64,000 nt of DNA, from positions 434,001 to 498,000 of the forward strand of contig NZ_JAERQG010000002.1 of the NCBI RefSeq assembly GCF_016734805.1, given 5' to 3'. Below, one piece after another: positions 25,438 through 35,789 of the stretch. The notes beneath the pieces were generated by a model, which ran no database searches, was not told the origin of the DNA, and saw only the letters and a program-made list of their open reading frames with translations. How positions within the stretch are numbered: the stretch's first letter is position 1; each line of letters starts with the position of its first letter. The stretch comes from Marivirga atlantica. Its GTDB lineage: Bacteria > Bacteroidota > Bacteroidia > Cytophagales > Cyclobacteriaceae. Made by a program: the position numbers and the translations under genes.

Positions 25438-27369
25438 TTAAGGCAACTCTAATGCCATACACATAATTTTTTTCATTTGCTGGTTTTCGTCTACAATAGG
25501 CATATAGTCAAAATAAGCTTCAAATGTAGTCCCATCCTTTCTGGATATTTTATCGATCTTCTTAAATGATTCGTTTGCCTGAAGTGCTGGAAGTACTTTT
25601 TCCGGTAAATCAGTGATGAAATTACTATCAAGTAAACTGAACTGTTTATTTATGAGGTCGTCACTTGTGAATTTGGTTTTACTTTCAGCCACCGGATTGG
25701 CAGAAGTAATCGATCCGTCTTGCTCCATTTCAAAAATCATTGCTGATTGAGAAATAGCATTTTTGAATGCACCAATTTCACGCCCTTGTCGTTCCATTTC
25801 TTCTTGAGTAGCTTCTAGCTCTTCGGCATTCTGCCTCATTTCTTCTTCCTGAGCCTGTAGCTGTTCAGCCTTCATTTGTGACTCCTCTAACAGGCTCTTT
25901 GTTTCTAAGGAAACTTGAAGACCTTGAATAGTTGAGGCTATACTTTCACCTACTTTTTCAATAAACTCAATGTGATATGGCTCAAAAGGCTTAAAAGAAG
26001 CGAGTTCTATTATACCAAATATTTCATCATTTAGCTTCATTGGGCTGATCAATAAATGAGTAGGAGGTGCTTCTCCTAAACCGGAACGAATTGAAATATA
26101 TTCCTCCGGAATCTCAGAAAGATATATGTGATCTCTTTCTAAGTAAGCTTGCCCAACTAATCCCTGACCTGGTGCTAATTCTTTCTCAACATATTTCTGT
26201 CTCTGATAGGCGTAAGCGCCCTTTAGCACTAACTTAATATTTCTTTCGTCTTGGTTATCAACGATAAAAATAGAACCTTGATTAGAATTGGTATAATTTA
26301 CAAGCTCGCTTATCAATTTAGCTGAAAGGTCTTCAATATTATCATTGTTTTTCCTGAGGATATCGCCAAACTTAGCTACTCCTTCATTAAACCAAACACG
26401 CCTTTTATCTTGCTCAGCAACATTTTGTAGTTTGGTTCTCATTTCAGCCAATGATTCACCTAAGTGTCCCTGATTTTCAAAAACAGTAATTTCAGTATCA
26501 AACTGACCTTTGCCTACTTCTTCAGCAAAGTGTGTTATTCCCTTTAAGTTTCTTACTAATTCGTTTAGTGCTTTGATGATAGAGTTCAATTCGTCTTGAG
26601 AGTGAGGCAATTCTTCCGGTAAATTACCTTCCGACATTTCACGAATTTTGACTTTAAGGTATTTAATTCTGCGAAGTACTGTTTGTATGATGAAAAGTGC
26701 AATCAGGGTACTAACGATCAATGAAATAATGAATTCAACACCCAGAATGTAGGGTATCCGGTCTTTTGTTGCCTCTATTTCTGCTAGTACTTGGGCTTCA
26801 AGTTGGTTGAGTTTGTCTTTTAAACTAGTGGAAAGGAATGTGAGATGAATGATGTCATTAATCGTCTCTTCACTATTTAACACTTCAGTAGACTGTTGCT
26901 CAAGAGCTTCTTGCTGTGTAGCTCTGATCTTTGGTAGGTGTTCTGTAAGTTTGGTTACATAAAGAATAACCTCATCATTACCGAGTTTTTGAGTTAAGCT
27001 GTCTAACTCATCCAGTTTGGCATTTATATCTTTATTCCATCTTTTTTCGATATCCTTCGGAAAGAAATCGTCTTGTGTAGAAATATATCTAAAGGTCAAT
27101 ATGGTGGTCAAATCAACTAGTTGCTGAATTTCTGCAGATCTGGTAGCACTATTCTTATTTAAGGCTATTAGATTCCGACTTTTTTTAAGTTGATTTTTCC
27201 AAATGAAGTGACTGCTAAGAAGCATAATAATGGCAAAAAAACCAATCAAAAGGAAGCCGATAGTTATTCTTCCTTGTAACGTCTTGAAATCGGCTCTGAT
27301 GTATCTATGAATTTTTCTTCTATTAAATTCTTTGTTAGTACCTGTAGCTTGCTGCTCTTTCTTGCTCAT
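25438..27369 (-). CDS. Membrane sensor with HAMP, GAF and PAS domains, no output domain
   Basis: 643 residues: basic N-terminus, TM1 (about 34-57), an extracytoplasmic helical sensing region (about 58-205, four-helix-bundle style), TM2 (about 208-232), HAMP, a GAF domain (about 335-490, with APGQGLVGQAY), a Gln/Glu-rich coiled coil (about 495-535), and a PAS/PAC domain to the end. There is no histidine kinase, cyclase, phosphatase or methyl-accepting domain, so the output must be passed to another protein. It is a single gene with its own terminator. Confidence 0.85.
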   Translation of the reverse strand: MSKKEQQATGTNKEFNRRKIHRYIRADFKTLQGRITIGFLLIGFFAIIMLLSSHFIWKNQLKKSRNLIALNKNSATRSAEIQQLVDLTTILTFRYISTQDDFFPKDIEKRWNKDINAKLDELDSLTQKLGNDEVILYVTKLTEHLPKIRATQQEALEQQSTEVLNSEETINDIIHLTFLSTSLKDKLNQLEAQVLAEIEATKDRIPYILGVEFIISLIVSTLIALFIIQTVLRRIKYLKVKIREMSEGNLPEELPHSQDELNSIIKALNELVRNLKGITHFAEEVGKGQFDTEITVFENQGHLGESLAEMRTKLQNVAEQDKRRVWFNEGVAKFGDILRKNNDNIEDLSAKLISELVNYTNSNQGSIFIVDNQDERNIKLVLKGAYAYQRQKYVEKELAPGQGLVGQAYLERDHIYLSEIPEEYISIRSGLGEAPPTHLLISPMKLNDEIFGIIELASFKPFEPYHIEFIEKVGESIASTIQGLQVSLETKSLLEESQMKAEQLQAQEEEMRQNAEELEATQEEMERQGREIGAFKNAISQSAMIFEMEQDGSITSANPVAESKTKFTSDDLINKQFSLLDSNFITDLPEKVLPALQANESFKKIDKISRKDGTTFEAYFDYMPIVDENQQMKKIMCMALELP

Positions 27370-27453
27370 AAAGAATGTTTAAAACAAATAGGATTTGTAA
27401 ATATTAGACTTCTTTTAAAAATAAGATAATACCTATGAAAATACAATAAAAAT

Positions 27454-27493
27454 AAAAAAGGCTGATTCCTATTAGTCGGAATCAGCCTTTAAG
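27454..27493 (-). terminator. Terminator after the membrane pyrophosphatase gene
   Basis: GGCTGATTCC (27460-27469), eight-base loop, GGAATCAGCC (27478-27487); six A on the left give a T6 tract on the minus strand. Confidence 0.92.
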
Positions 27494-27515
27494 TTTTAAT
27501 AAACTTTTTCGAGTT

Positions 27516-29732
27516 TTAAAACTGAGCTGTTTTTTCAGTTTCTGAATTTGGTTTTACAATCTCAACTTCAGCTTTATCTTCTTTCGAAGCCTGAGCTGAA
27601 TGATCAATAGTTGTAATATGAGGTGCAATTACTAAGGCAACAATGGACATTAACTTGATTAAAATGTTCATTGAAGGTCCTGAAGTATCTTTGAAAGGGT
27701 CACCAACAGTATCACCAGTTACTGAGGCTTTATGTGCATCAGATCCTTTGTATTCCATTTTACCATTGATTTCAACACCTTTCTCAAATGATTTTTTTGC
27801 ATTATCCCATGCACCACCAGCATTGTTTTGGAAGATACCCATCAAAACACCTGAAACAGTAACACCTGCTAGTAATCCACCTAAAATTTCTGCTGAAGAG
27901 GTATCTTCAAACACTCCTTTAAAACCAAAGCCAACTGCAATAGGAACTATTAAAGCGATGGCGCCTGGTAAAATCATCTCCCTAATAGAGGCTTTTGTAG
28001 AGATATCTACACATTTCTCATACTCAGGCTGAGTAGTACCTTCCATAATACCAGGAAGTTCCTTGAATTGTCTTCTTACTTCTTCAACCATATCCATCGC
28101 AGCTCTACCTACAGCAGCAATAGCGAGTGATGAGAAGATAAATGGAATCATTCCACCAATGAATAAAGCAGCTAAAACAGGTGCTTTATAAATATCAATT
28201 GAGTCAATTCCAGAAAGCCCTACAAATGCTGCAAATAAAGCAAGTGCAGTTAAGGCTGCAGAAGCTATGGCAAATCCTTTTCCTGTTGCTGCAGTTGTAT
28301 TACCAACAGCGTCCAAATTATCTGTTCTACCTCTTACTTCTTCTGGTAAACCGCTCATTTCGGCAATACCACCGGCATTATCAGCTATTGGTCCGAAAGC
28401 ATCAATTGCTAATTGCATGGCCGTAGTAGCCATCATACCTGCTGCAGCAATTGCCACTCCATATAGGCCAGCAAAAGTGTAAGATACTACGATACCTGCA
28501 GCTAGAACTAAAATAGGCAAAACAGTTGACTGCATACCAACGGCTAATCCGCCAATTATATTAGTTGCGGCACCTGTGCTAGATTGTTTAACTATTGAAA
28601 GAACAGGTTTTTTACCCATAGCAGTATAGTATTCTGTTATGATACTCATGAGTGCTCCCACAATTAAACCTGTGAAGATAGCCCAGAATACATCCATCGC
28701 TGAAAACTCATAACCTCTTATTGATAGTGTTTCTGGTAGCATCCAGGTAACAAGAAAATAGGAAGCGGCTATTGTTAAGATAATGGATGACCAGTTACCT
28801 AAGTTTAGTGCTTTTTGTACACTGTCAGTTTCTTTGCTTATTCTTACAAAGAAAGTTCCTATAATAGAGAATACTAATCCTAAACCAGCTATAATCATCG
28901 GAAGTAGGATTGGAGCTATTCCACCAAATTCATCGGCAGAAGAAATTTCCCTACCTAAAACCATAGTAGCCAATATTGTTGCTACATAAGATCCGAATAA
29001 ATCAGCACCCATACCTGCAACATCTCCTACATTGTCACCAACATTATCTGCAATCGTAGCAGGGTTTCTTGGATCATCTTCCGGAATCCCAGCTTCAACT
29101 TTACCAACAAGGTCGGCTCCAACATCGGCAGCTTTTGTATAAATACCACCACCAACTCGAGCAAATAGCGCAATTGACTCAGCACCTAAAGAGAAACCAG
29201 CTAAAACTTCTAGCGCTTTTTCCATGGCAACACCATTAACATCACCACCGGTTTGAAGCACATAGAGGTTATAAAAGAAAATGAATAATGAACCTAAACC
29301 GAATACAGCAAGACCAGCCACGCCAAGTCCCATAACAGTGCCGCCCGAAAATGAGACACTTAATGCCTTCTTTAAGCTTGTTTTCGCAGCTTCAGTAGTT
29401 CTTACATTGGCCTTGGTAGCTATGTTCATTCCTATCCATCCTGCAAATGCAGAAAATACGGCTCCTATTAAGAATGAGATAGAGATTGTCCATGAAGAAG
29501 TTTCTACCAAAGTACCTGAATAGGCTAATAACAATCCTGCTATGATAGCAAAATAAGTCATCACCTTCCATTCTGCTCGAAGAAATGCCATGGCTCCTTT
29601 TGCAATAAAACCAGCTAATTCCTGCATTCTTTCGTCACCAGCAGCTTGTTTACTTACCCATGAAGATTTAATAGCCATTACGATAAGGCCTACAATACCA
29701 AGGATAGGTATTGTCCAAATAATATTACTCAT
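27516..29732 (-). CDS. hppA: Membrane-bound ion-translocating pyrophosphatase
   Basis: 738 residues with about 16 membrane helices. The catalytic loop [19 protein letters not shown] followed by [23 protein letters not shown] (about 195-235) is unmistakable, and a second acidic loop with DNAGGIAEM is present. It couples hydrolysis of pyrophosphate to pumping H+ and/or Na+ across the inner membrane. The motif [10 protein letters not shown] (near residue 477) has Ala where K+-independent enzymes carry Lys, so this is probably the K+-dependent type. Whether it pumps Na+ cannot be settled by eye. The charged C-terminal tail is lineage-specific. Confidence 0.96.
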   Translation of the reverse strand: MSNIIWTIPILGIVGLIVMAIKSSWVSKQAAGDERMQELAGFIAKGAMAFLRAEWKVMTYFAIIAGLLLAYSGTLVETSSWTISISFLIGAVFSAFAGWIGMNIATKANVRTTEAAKTSLKKALSVSFSGGTVMGLGVAGLAVFGLGSLFIFFYNLYVLQTGGDVNGVAMEKALEVLAGFSLGAESIALFARVGGGIYTKAADVGADLVGKVEAGIPEDDPRNPATIADNVGDNVGDVAGMGADLFGSYVATILATMVLGREISSADEFGGIAPILLPMIIAGLGLVFSIIGTFFVRISKETDSVQKALNLGNWSSIILTIAASYFLVTWMLPETLSIRGYEFSAMDVFWAIFTGLIVGALMSIITEYYTAMGKKPVLSIVKQSSTGAATNIIGGLAVGMQSTVLPILVLAAGIVVSYTFAGLYGVAIAAAGMMATTAMQLAIDAFGPIADNAGGIAEMSGLPEEVRGRTDNLDAVGNTTAATGKGFAIASAALTALALFAAFVGLSGIDSIDIYKAPVLAALFIGGMIPFIFSSLAIAAVGRAAMDMVEEVRRQFKELPGIMEGTTQPEYEKCVDISTKASIREMILPGAIALIVPIAVGFGFKGVFEDTSSAEILGGLLAGVTVSGVLMGIFQNNAGGAWDNAKKSFEKGVEINGKMEYKGSDAHKASVTGDTVGDPFKDTSGPSMNILIKLMSIVALVIAPHITTIDHSAQASKEDKAEVEIVKPNSETEKTAQF

Positions 29733-29758
29733 AATTCTTACAATTTTTCAAAACCCTG

Positions 29759-29766
29759 CAAATATA
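29759..29766 (-). promoter_or_regulatory. Candidate -7 element for hppA
   Basis: TATATTTG on the minus strand (29766-29759) fits TAnnTTTG, 27 bases before the ATG. No good -33 element is seen, so support is partial. Confidence 0.35.
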
Positions 29767-29924
29767 GGAGTATGAATATTAAATGGAAATGAAATATGGT
29801 TAAAGATGATTATTCTGCTAAAGTCATTTACAAAAGATTGCTTTTGTAAATTTTTATATTGCCAATGAAATATAAAATAATGACTGATTGTAAATAAGCT
29901 TTTTTCATCTGGCAAAGTTTTATC

Positions 29925-29932
29925 TATTTTTG
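29925..29932 (+). promoter_or_regulatory. Candidate -7 element for hisB
   Basis: TATTTTTG fits TAnnTTTG exactly and lies 18 bases before the hisB ATG at 29951, predicting a very short leader. No clear -33 element is seen. Confidence 0.35.
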
Positions 29933-29950
29933 ATTTCAATTTAACAGCAG

Positions 29951-31048
29951 ATGAAGAAAAGAATACTTTTTATTGATAGAGATGGCACTATTATACACGA
30001 ACCACCAACTGATTATCAGGTTGATTCACTGGAAAAGCTGGAATTTCTTCCTTATGCCATAAGTGCACTACAGTTTGTTGTGCAAAATAGTGACTATCAT
30101 TTAGTTATGGTTACTAATCAAGATGGTTTAGGTACTGATTCTTTTCCTGAAGATACTTTCTGGCCAGCACAAAATAAAATGCTTAAGCAGTTAGAAATTG
30201 AAGGAGTTAAATTTGATGAAATCATTATTGATAAAACCTTTGAGCATGAGGGTAAGAATACACGAAAACCAGGAATAGGTCTTTTAAAACACTTTCTTTC
30301 TGAAGAATATGACTTAGAAAATAGCTACGTTATTGGTGATAGAAAAACCGATGTGCAGCTAGCAGAGAATCTTGGTGCTCAATCAATCTTTATAGGAGAA
30401 GATTATGAAAAGGCTACTCTTTCGTCAAAAGATTGGCGTGAAATAGCCAGATATTTAGTGTTACCGGCAAGAGAGGCTTCAATAAACAGGAAGACTAATG
30501 AAACGGATATTTCGATTGCTTTGAACTTGGATGGCCAGGGTAGGGCAGAAGTTGATACTGGTCTTAAGTTTTTTGATCATATGCTTGATCAGTTGGGTAA
30601 ACATGGAGGTTTAGATCTATCCATTACTGTAAAAGGAGATTTGGAAGTAGATGAGCATCACACAATAGAAGATACGGCTCTTGCGCTAGGAGAAGCTTTT
30701 AAGAAAGCTTTAGGTAACAAGAAAGGTGTTTACCGCTATGGATTTTTATTACCTATGGATGATTCTTTAGCTCAGGTGGCTATAGATTTTGGAGGAAGAC
30801 CGTGGATCAATTGGAATGCCGAGTTTAAAAGAGAAAAAGTGGGAGATATGCCAACTGAAATGTTTTTTCACTTCTTTAAATCATTTAGTGATGCTGCTCA
30901 ATGTAATCTTGATATTAAAGTAGAGGGTGATAATGAGCATCACAAAATTGAAGCTATTTTTAAAGGTTGGGCAAGAGCTATTAAGATGGCGGTTAAGCGA
31001 GACGAAAGTCGTCTTCAGGATTTACCATCAACAAAAGGCACTTTATAA
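29951..31048 (+). CDS. hisB: Bifunctional histidinol-phosphatase / imidazoleglycerol-phosphate dehydratase
   Basis: 365 residues. The N-terminal HAD phosphatase has FIDRDGTI (Asp9, Asp11) and the GDRKTDV motif; the C-terminal dehydratase has [19 protein letters not shown], the metal motif DEHHTIED and a second site DNEHHKIEA. It carries out steps 6 and 8 of histidine synthesis. The Cys-rich Zn loop of the E. coli phosphatase domain is missing; the equivalent stretch reads [15 protein letters not shown]. No other his gene is nearby. Confidence 0.96.
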   Translation: MKKRILFIDRDGTIIHEPPTDYQVDSLEKLEFLPYAISALQFVVQNSDYHLVMVTNQDGLGTDSFPEDTFWPAQNKMLKQLEIEGVKFDEIIIDKTFEHEGKNTRKPGIGLLKHFLSEEYDLENSYVIGDRKTDVQLAENLGAQSIFIGEDYEKATLSSKDWREIARYLVLPAREASINRKTNETDISIALNLDGQGRAEVDTGLKFFDHMLDQLGKHGGLDLSITVKGDLEVDEHHTIEDTALALGEAFKKALGNKKGVYRYGFLLPMDDSLAQVAIDFGGRPWINWNAEFKREKVGDMPTEMFFHFFKSFSDAAQCNLDIKVEGDNEHHKIEAIFKGWARAIKMAVKRDESRLQDLPSTKGTL

Positions 31049-31051
31049 AAG

Positions 31052-31076
31052 GAAAGGACTTCTAGTAAGTCCTTTC
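31052..31076. terminator. Hairpin between convergent hisB and head-GIN genes
   Basis: GAAAGGACTT (31052-31061), loop CTAGT, AAGTCCTTTC (31067-31076), a perfect 10-bp stem overlapping the stop codon of the minus-strand gene. T tracts on either side are short, so termination may be weak. Confidence 0.6.
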
Positions 31077-31787
31077 AATACTACCACTACCATAAATTTT
31101 CTTACTTAATTCTTTTGTAGCTCCTTTTACATCTATACTCCCACTGCCATAAATGGTAGCATCTAGTTTATCTGTTACATTAATATTGGCTGATGAAGAG
31201 CCATAACTTAATACTTCGGCAGAACTTACCTCAAAGTCATAGGCTTCTACATCACCTGAGCCTGATAAATCCAGTCTTAAATTATTGGCATAACCTGAAA
31301 GCTTCAAACGACCTGGCCCTGCAACCTTGGCATCCACAGTTTTGCCTTTTATATCAGCTTCTAACGAACCTGATCCGGCAACCAGAAGTTTTAGATCATC
31401 GGCCGCGATGGAGTTTTCTGTAATTATCTTGCCTGTTCCGTTAACACTAAGTGCTTTAACATCTTTTATAGACACATATACTTTAAGAGTAGGTAGTATT
31501 TTTATATCATCTATCTGACGTAGCACACTTTTATCGTTACTTTCCTCTTTATTGATATTAATGTGTAACACGCCTTCCTTAACTACAAATTCTGAAATTT
31601 CATAAATTTCTTTTACCGCCTCTACCTTAACCTCCACCTTGTTTGACTGCTTCACATATACAGTATATTTAGAGTTACAGCTAATACTATGGAAATCAAC
31701 AATATTAAGGTTATGACTATTTACTTGGGCAGTCAATTGAAAAATAACTGCGAAAATGAACAATAAACTAAGCGTTAATTTTTTCAT
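31062..31787 (-). CDS. Secreted head-GIN domain protein (DUF2807)
   Basis: 241 residues: signal peptide (about 1-20, ends TAQ), then a single putative auto-transporter adhesin head-GIN domain (DUF2807) with the repeating VNGTGKI, VAGSGSLEAD, LSGSGDVEAY, IYGSGSIDVKG rungs of a right-handed beta-helix. Probably periplasmic or surface associated; biochemical function unknown. A second GIN-like tail occurs on the PspC protein at 54876-57341. Confidence 0.88.
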   Translation of the reverse strand: MKKLTLSLLFIFAVIFQLTAQVNSHNLNIVDFHSISCNSKYTVYVKQSNKVEVKVEAVKEIYEISEFVVKEGVLHININKEESNDKSVLRQIDDIKILPTLKVYVSIKDVKALSVNGTGKIITENSIAADDLKLLVAGSGSLEADIKGKTVDAKVAGPGRLKLSGYANNLRLDLSGSGDVEAYDFEVSSAEVLSYGSSSANINVTDKLDATIYGSGSIDVKGATKELSKKIYGSGSIERTY

Positions 31788-31975
31788 ATGAGTTGTGTTT
31801 TTGATAAGATGAATCTATTAAATAATTCGATGAATGAATAATGTAACTGCTTAAGGCCAAGTAAGTTTTTACCTTTAATCGATTCTTTTTATTGTTTATA
31901 CCCTAATTTATTATAAAAAAATTGCTATTTATGTGGGGCTAACATAACCAAAAAACTCAACCATATTAATAATTC

Positions 31976-34153
31976 ATGAGTCATCCACACTTACTTACCC
32001 AAACAAGAAAAGCATTAGATGTTGAATTAAAAGTTAAAGAAGGCGAAATACCTCAGGATTTATCTGGATTTGTTTTTATAAACTCAGGTGCTGGTACTGT
32101 AAATTCCGGAGGTTTGCCTTATCCAAAAACGCTACCTAATGGGGAGTCTAACAAAGAATTTGGTAGTCCTGTAATAAATGGGGATGGATACATGTACCGG
32201 TTTGATTTAACTGATGCAGGTAAGGTAAAGCTTAAAACAAGTATTTTAAAAACGCCTTGTTATTATGCTGATCGTGCTTCTAGTCCTGAATTGAGTGGTG
32301 CTGATAATCCCTGGGCAGATATAGCATTTAAAAACAAAGGAATTGCCCGGATGTCTAATAAATTAGGAACAAGAAACCAGCTTAATACCGCCATTACGCC
32401 CTTCAGACGGCCAGGTGATAAGCAAAGTAGGTTATTGGCTACTTTTGACGCTGGCAGGCCTTTTGAATTTGATCCTGATTCATTAAAACTAATCACACCG
32501 ATTGGTGAAAATAAGTTTTGGAGAGCTGGAACACCTCCATTCTTGACTAATCCTTTCCCGATGGTGCTAACAAGTGCTCATCCGGTTTATGACCCCGAGA
32601 CTCAAGAGGTTTTTAGTGTAAACTTTACTAAAACAACAAAAGCCTTATTGAGTGCTACAGAGATTTTCCATTTAATTTTTGATGAAGAAGCCGATATTGA
32701 AAGACGATTAGAAGAGCGTATTGAAGAGTGGAAGGAACTCGAAAGTAAAGAGCAGGTAGTTCAGGAGGTGAATGATTTCTTTTATACACATAAGGCAGCA
32801 CCTAAAAAGAACGGTTTCTGGGCATGGCTGAAAAGAATTTACTGGAATTTAATTGGTAGTAAGTTTTCTAATGAGAATGCGGTTTATTTGGTAAAATGGA
32901 AGGGAGAGAAAACACCGGAAACTTTCAAAATTGTTAATGAAGATGGTTCGGCCATAGAAATTGAGCATAATATGCATCAAATTGGCTTTAGTAAAGATTA
33001 CGTCTTACTAGCTGATACAAACTTCAAGTTTACACTTGATGTGATGCAAAATAATCCTTTTCCTAATAATCAAAAGATTGATGAGTTTCTAAGAGACTTG
33101 TTGGATGGTGAGCAAAATGATTATTCATCCTTATATATTATCCATAGAAAGGATTTGGTTGACCCTAAAAAGGAAGTAAAAGCCCATAAAGTCGTACTAC
33201 CGGTTGAAACCGTTCACTTTTCTGCTAATTATGATAATCCTGATGGTGTTTTAACAGTGCATACTGCTCATAACTGTAGTGCATGTCCTGCTGAGTGGAT
33301 CAGATATTACGATACCCGAAAATGTGATGATCAACCTATTGACCTCCAGAAAGTCGGTTTAATAGCTGTCGGTGAAATGGATATTAGTAAGATTGGTAAA
33401 GTGATTATTGATGTTCCTAATAGAGACGTTTGGGAAAATAAATCTAAATTTCTTCATTTAACTGGTGATTTGGATCATCCTACCGATCCAGGCCCACATA
33501 CCTGGGCTATAGGTTTGTATACGTATCGTGACATGTTATCTCCTGATAAGAATGTTGGGGAAATAAAACACATCTTCTGGCAGGCATATGGTTTGCAAGA
33601 TGATATGCTTACAAATTTCATGTATAACCTTTATAAAGATCCGAAGAGAAACCGTACTTATCAGGCAGAACAAATCTTAGAGTTCACGAGTAAGGGAGCA
33701 CCATTTATTTTACAAACTGTTGATACCGATTCGATGAATGTGACAGATCACTACTCTTTTCCGAAAGATACCTATATGTGGTCATTACAATTCGTGCCGT
33801 CTCGAAATGAGAATAGTGATATTCCAGAATCTCTTAATGGATATGTTTTAACTACAGTAATAGGTAAGGATAATTCTGATAATCATACAGATAGTTATTT
33901 TTCCGAGATATGGCTTTTTGATGCTAATAATTTGAAAAAAGGGCCCGTAGTAAAGCTAGAGCATGAAGAGCTACAATTTGCTTTCACTATACATTCAGTA
34001 TGGGTAGCTGAGGCTCAGGAAGTTGATGAGCCTCCATATAAATTAGATATTAGGAAAGATTATAATGAACAAATAAAACACATCAGAAGAAGGCGGATAC
34101 GTAGAAAAGTGCAATCATTAATGAATCAGCATGTTTATCCACACTTTCGATAA
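31976..34153 (+). CDS. Carotenoid oxygenase family protein
   Basis: 725 residues. Four histidines that would hold the non-haem iron are visible: AHPVYD (His202), EHNMHQIGF (His331 or 334), VHFSANY (His414) and TIHSVW (His673). Family members cleave double bonds of carotenoids or stilbenes with O2. The protein is about 200 residues longer than classical members; extra sequence includes an acidic helical stretch at about 240-300 (EERIEEWKELESKEQ and the Trp-rich FWAWLKRIYW). The C-terminus is unusually basic (HIRRRRIRRK). No signal peptide; single gene. Confidence 0.88.
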   Translation: MSHPHLLTQTRKALDVELKVKEGEIPQDLSGFVFINSGAGTVNSGGLPYPKTLPNGESNKEFGSPVINGDGYMYRFDLTDAGKVKLKTSILKTPCYYADRASSPELSGADNPWADIAFKNKGIARMSNKLGTRNQLNTAITPFRRPGDKQSRLLATFDAGRPFEFDPDSLKLITPIGENKFWRAGTPPFLTNPFPMVLTSAHPVYDPETQEVFSVNFTKTTKALLSATEIFHLIFDEEADIERRLEERIEEWKELESKEQVVQEVNDFFYTHKAAPKKNGFWAWLKRIYWNLIGSKFSNENAVYLVKWKGEKTPETFKIVNEDGSAIEIEHNMHQIGFSKDYVLLADTNFKFTLDVMQNNPFPNNQKIDEFLRDLLDGEQNDYSSLYIIHRKDLVDPKKEVKAHKVVLPVETVHFSANYDNPDGVLTVHTAHNCSACPAEWIRYYDTRKCDDQPIDLQKVGLIAVGEMDISKIGKVIIDVPNRDVWENKSKFLHLTGDLDHPTDPGPHTWAIGLYTYRDMLSPDKNVGEIKHIFWQAYGLQDDMLTNFMYNLYKDPKRNRTYQAEQILEFTSKGAPFILQTVDTDSMNVTDHYSFPKDTYMWSLQFVPSRNENSDIPESLNGYVLTTVIGKDNSDNHTDSYFSEIWLFDANNLKKGPVVKLEHEELQFAFTIHSVWVAEAQEVDEPPYKLDIRKDYNEQIKHIRRRRIRRKVQSLMNQHVYPHFR

Positions 34154-34215
34154 AAAGTTTTTAAAAGCCTTTAAATGATTAGAAATTTGTACAGATTTTA
34201 GTAATCTTGGATTAA

Positions 34216-35739
34216 ATGAAGTTAAACCTCACTGATAGTTTCGGAATAAACCTTGTTGATGCCTGGAAGCAGGAGTATATAAGAATTGGCTCTATTTATG
34301 CCAAGTGGGGGGCTTTATTGGTTATATTTTTATTTCCATTAAGTGTTATTCCCGAATTACCAGTTCCAAAACCAAATATCAATATTTGGTATTTATTTCG
34401 ATTTGGGCCATCCGTTATAATGGCGGTTGTATTCTTAATACATCAAAAATTCAAATTTAGTCACGAACTACTTTTTGAAATAATTGCCTTCTGTCTATTC
34501 ACTTCAGGTGCTTATATGGTAGATTGTAGTGACTGGATGGGTTATATCATTTCAGTTTCTACTATATTTTTTACAAGTGCTGTTCTTGTAATCCTCAGGC
34601 CTTTTTACTTCATCATTAATTTTATTTTTGTAATGGCCATCCAAGTCATGGTGCATTCATACTTCTGCGATGCTTCAGTAGCTGATTATTTTTTAATGAG
34701 AGGTGTTAACATCCTCATAGTAATCGGAGTCGCTTGCTTTTCGATTGCCGCATTTAGGTATTATATTCTAAAGAATAACTTTATGCATCGTGTAGCCTTG
34801 CAGGAGGCACACTTTGAGCTACAAGAAAGAAATCAAAGCTTAATAAAAGCACAACAGGATTTGAGGTTTAAGAGTAATCAAATATCTGAGCAGAATGAGG
34901 AGCTTCAAATGCAAAAGGAGGAAATTCAGTCGCAGCGTGATGCTATGGAGCAGCAGAAGGATTACATTGAACGCCAGAATCGGGATATTATAGGTAGTAT
35001 AAGATATGCTAAGAGGATACAGAATGCTATGCTACCTAGCGAAAAATATTTTAAATCTATCCTTCCTAATTCTTTCATTTACTATGTACCTAGAGATATT
35101 GTTTCTGGGGACTTTTATTATGCTGCTGAAGTAAATGGTAAGAAAGTGATTGCTGCGGTTGATTGCACAGGACATGGTGTGCCTGGAGCTTTCATGTCCT
35201 TAATAGGAGAAACCAACCTTAATGAAATTGTAATAGGTAATCAAATAACATCACCAGAGTATATTTTAGAAGCCTTACATGAAGGAGTATACAATATGTT
35301 GCGCCAATCGGAAAGTGAAAATCAAGATGGTATGGATGTGGCTCTGGTTGTTATTGATGAAGAAAACCAGCAGATTGAATTTGCCGGAGCTAAAAGTCCT
35401 TTAGTAACCATTGATGTCAATGGAAAACTTAATGTTTACAAGGGTGATAAAGTAACGATAGGTGGCCAACGCGAAGACGGGAATTTGTTATCTTTTAAAA
35501 AGCAATCTGTACCTTTCCAAAAAGGTATGCATTATTACCTGTTCTCTGATGGATACGCGGATCAATTTGGCGGAACTAAGGATAAGAAGTTTATGCTTAG
35601 TAGCTTTAAACAGCTACTTGTAGAAGTCAGTAAGCTGCCTATCATTGAACAATATAATGTTTTGGACCGGTCATTTATACAATGGAAAAATGGTTTTGCT
35701 CAAACAGATGATGTAATGGTAATAGGTTTTAAGCTTTAA
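34216..35739 (+). CDS. Membrane SpoIIE-type serine/threonine phosphatase
   Basis: 507 residues: six or so N-terminal membrane helices (about 30-190), a coiled coil (about 195-255, rich in Glu and Gln), and a PP2C/SpoIIE catalytic domain beginning IGSIRYAKRIQNAML with the metal motifs VSGDFYY and AVDCTGHGVPGAFMSL, then DGMDVALVV and FSDGYADQFGG. Such proteins dephosphorylate anti-sigma-factor antagonists in partner-switching pathways. No antagonist, anti-sigma kinase or sigma gene lies nearby, so the target is elsewhere. Confidence 0.92.
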   Translation: MKLNLTDSFGINLVDAWKQEYIRIGSIYAKWGALLVIFLFPLSVIPELPVPKPNINIWYLFRFGPSVIMAVVFLIHQKFKFSHELLFEIIAFCLFTSGAYMVDCSDWMGYIISVSTIFFTSAVLVILRPFYFIINFIFVMAIQVMVHSYFCDASVADYFLMRGVNILIVIGVACFSIAAFRYYILKNNFMHRVALQEAHFELQERNQSLIKAQQDLRFKSNQISEQNEELQMQKEEIQSQRDAMEQQKDYIERQNRDIIGSIRYAKRIQNAMLPSEKYFKSILPNSFIYYVPRDIVSGDFYYAAEVNGKKVIAAVDCTGHGVPGAFMSLIGETNLNEIVIGNQITSPEYILEALHEGVYNMLRQSESENQDGMDVALVVIDEENQQIEFAGAKSPLVTIDVNGKLNVYKGDKVTIGGQREDGNLLSFKKQSVPFQKGMHYYLFSDGYADQFGGTKDKKFMLSSFKQLLVEVSKLPIIEQYNVLDRSFIQWKNGFAQTDDVMVIGFKL

Positions 35740-35789
35740 TCGTCAATCTATTATTATTTAAAGAAGCAAATTGCTACTTTTAATCCATT

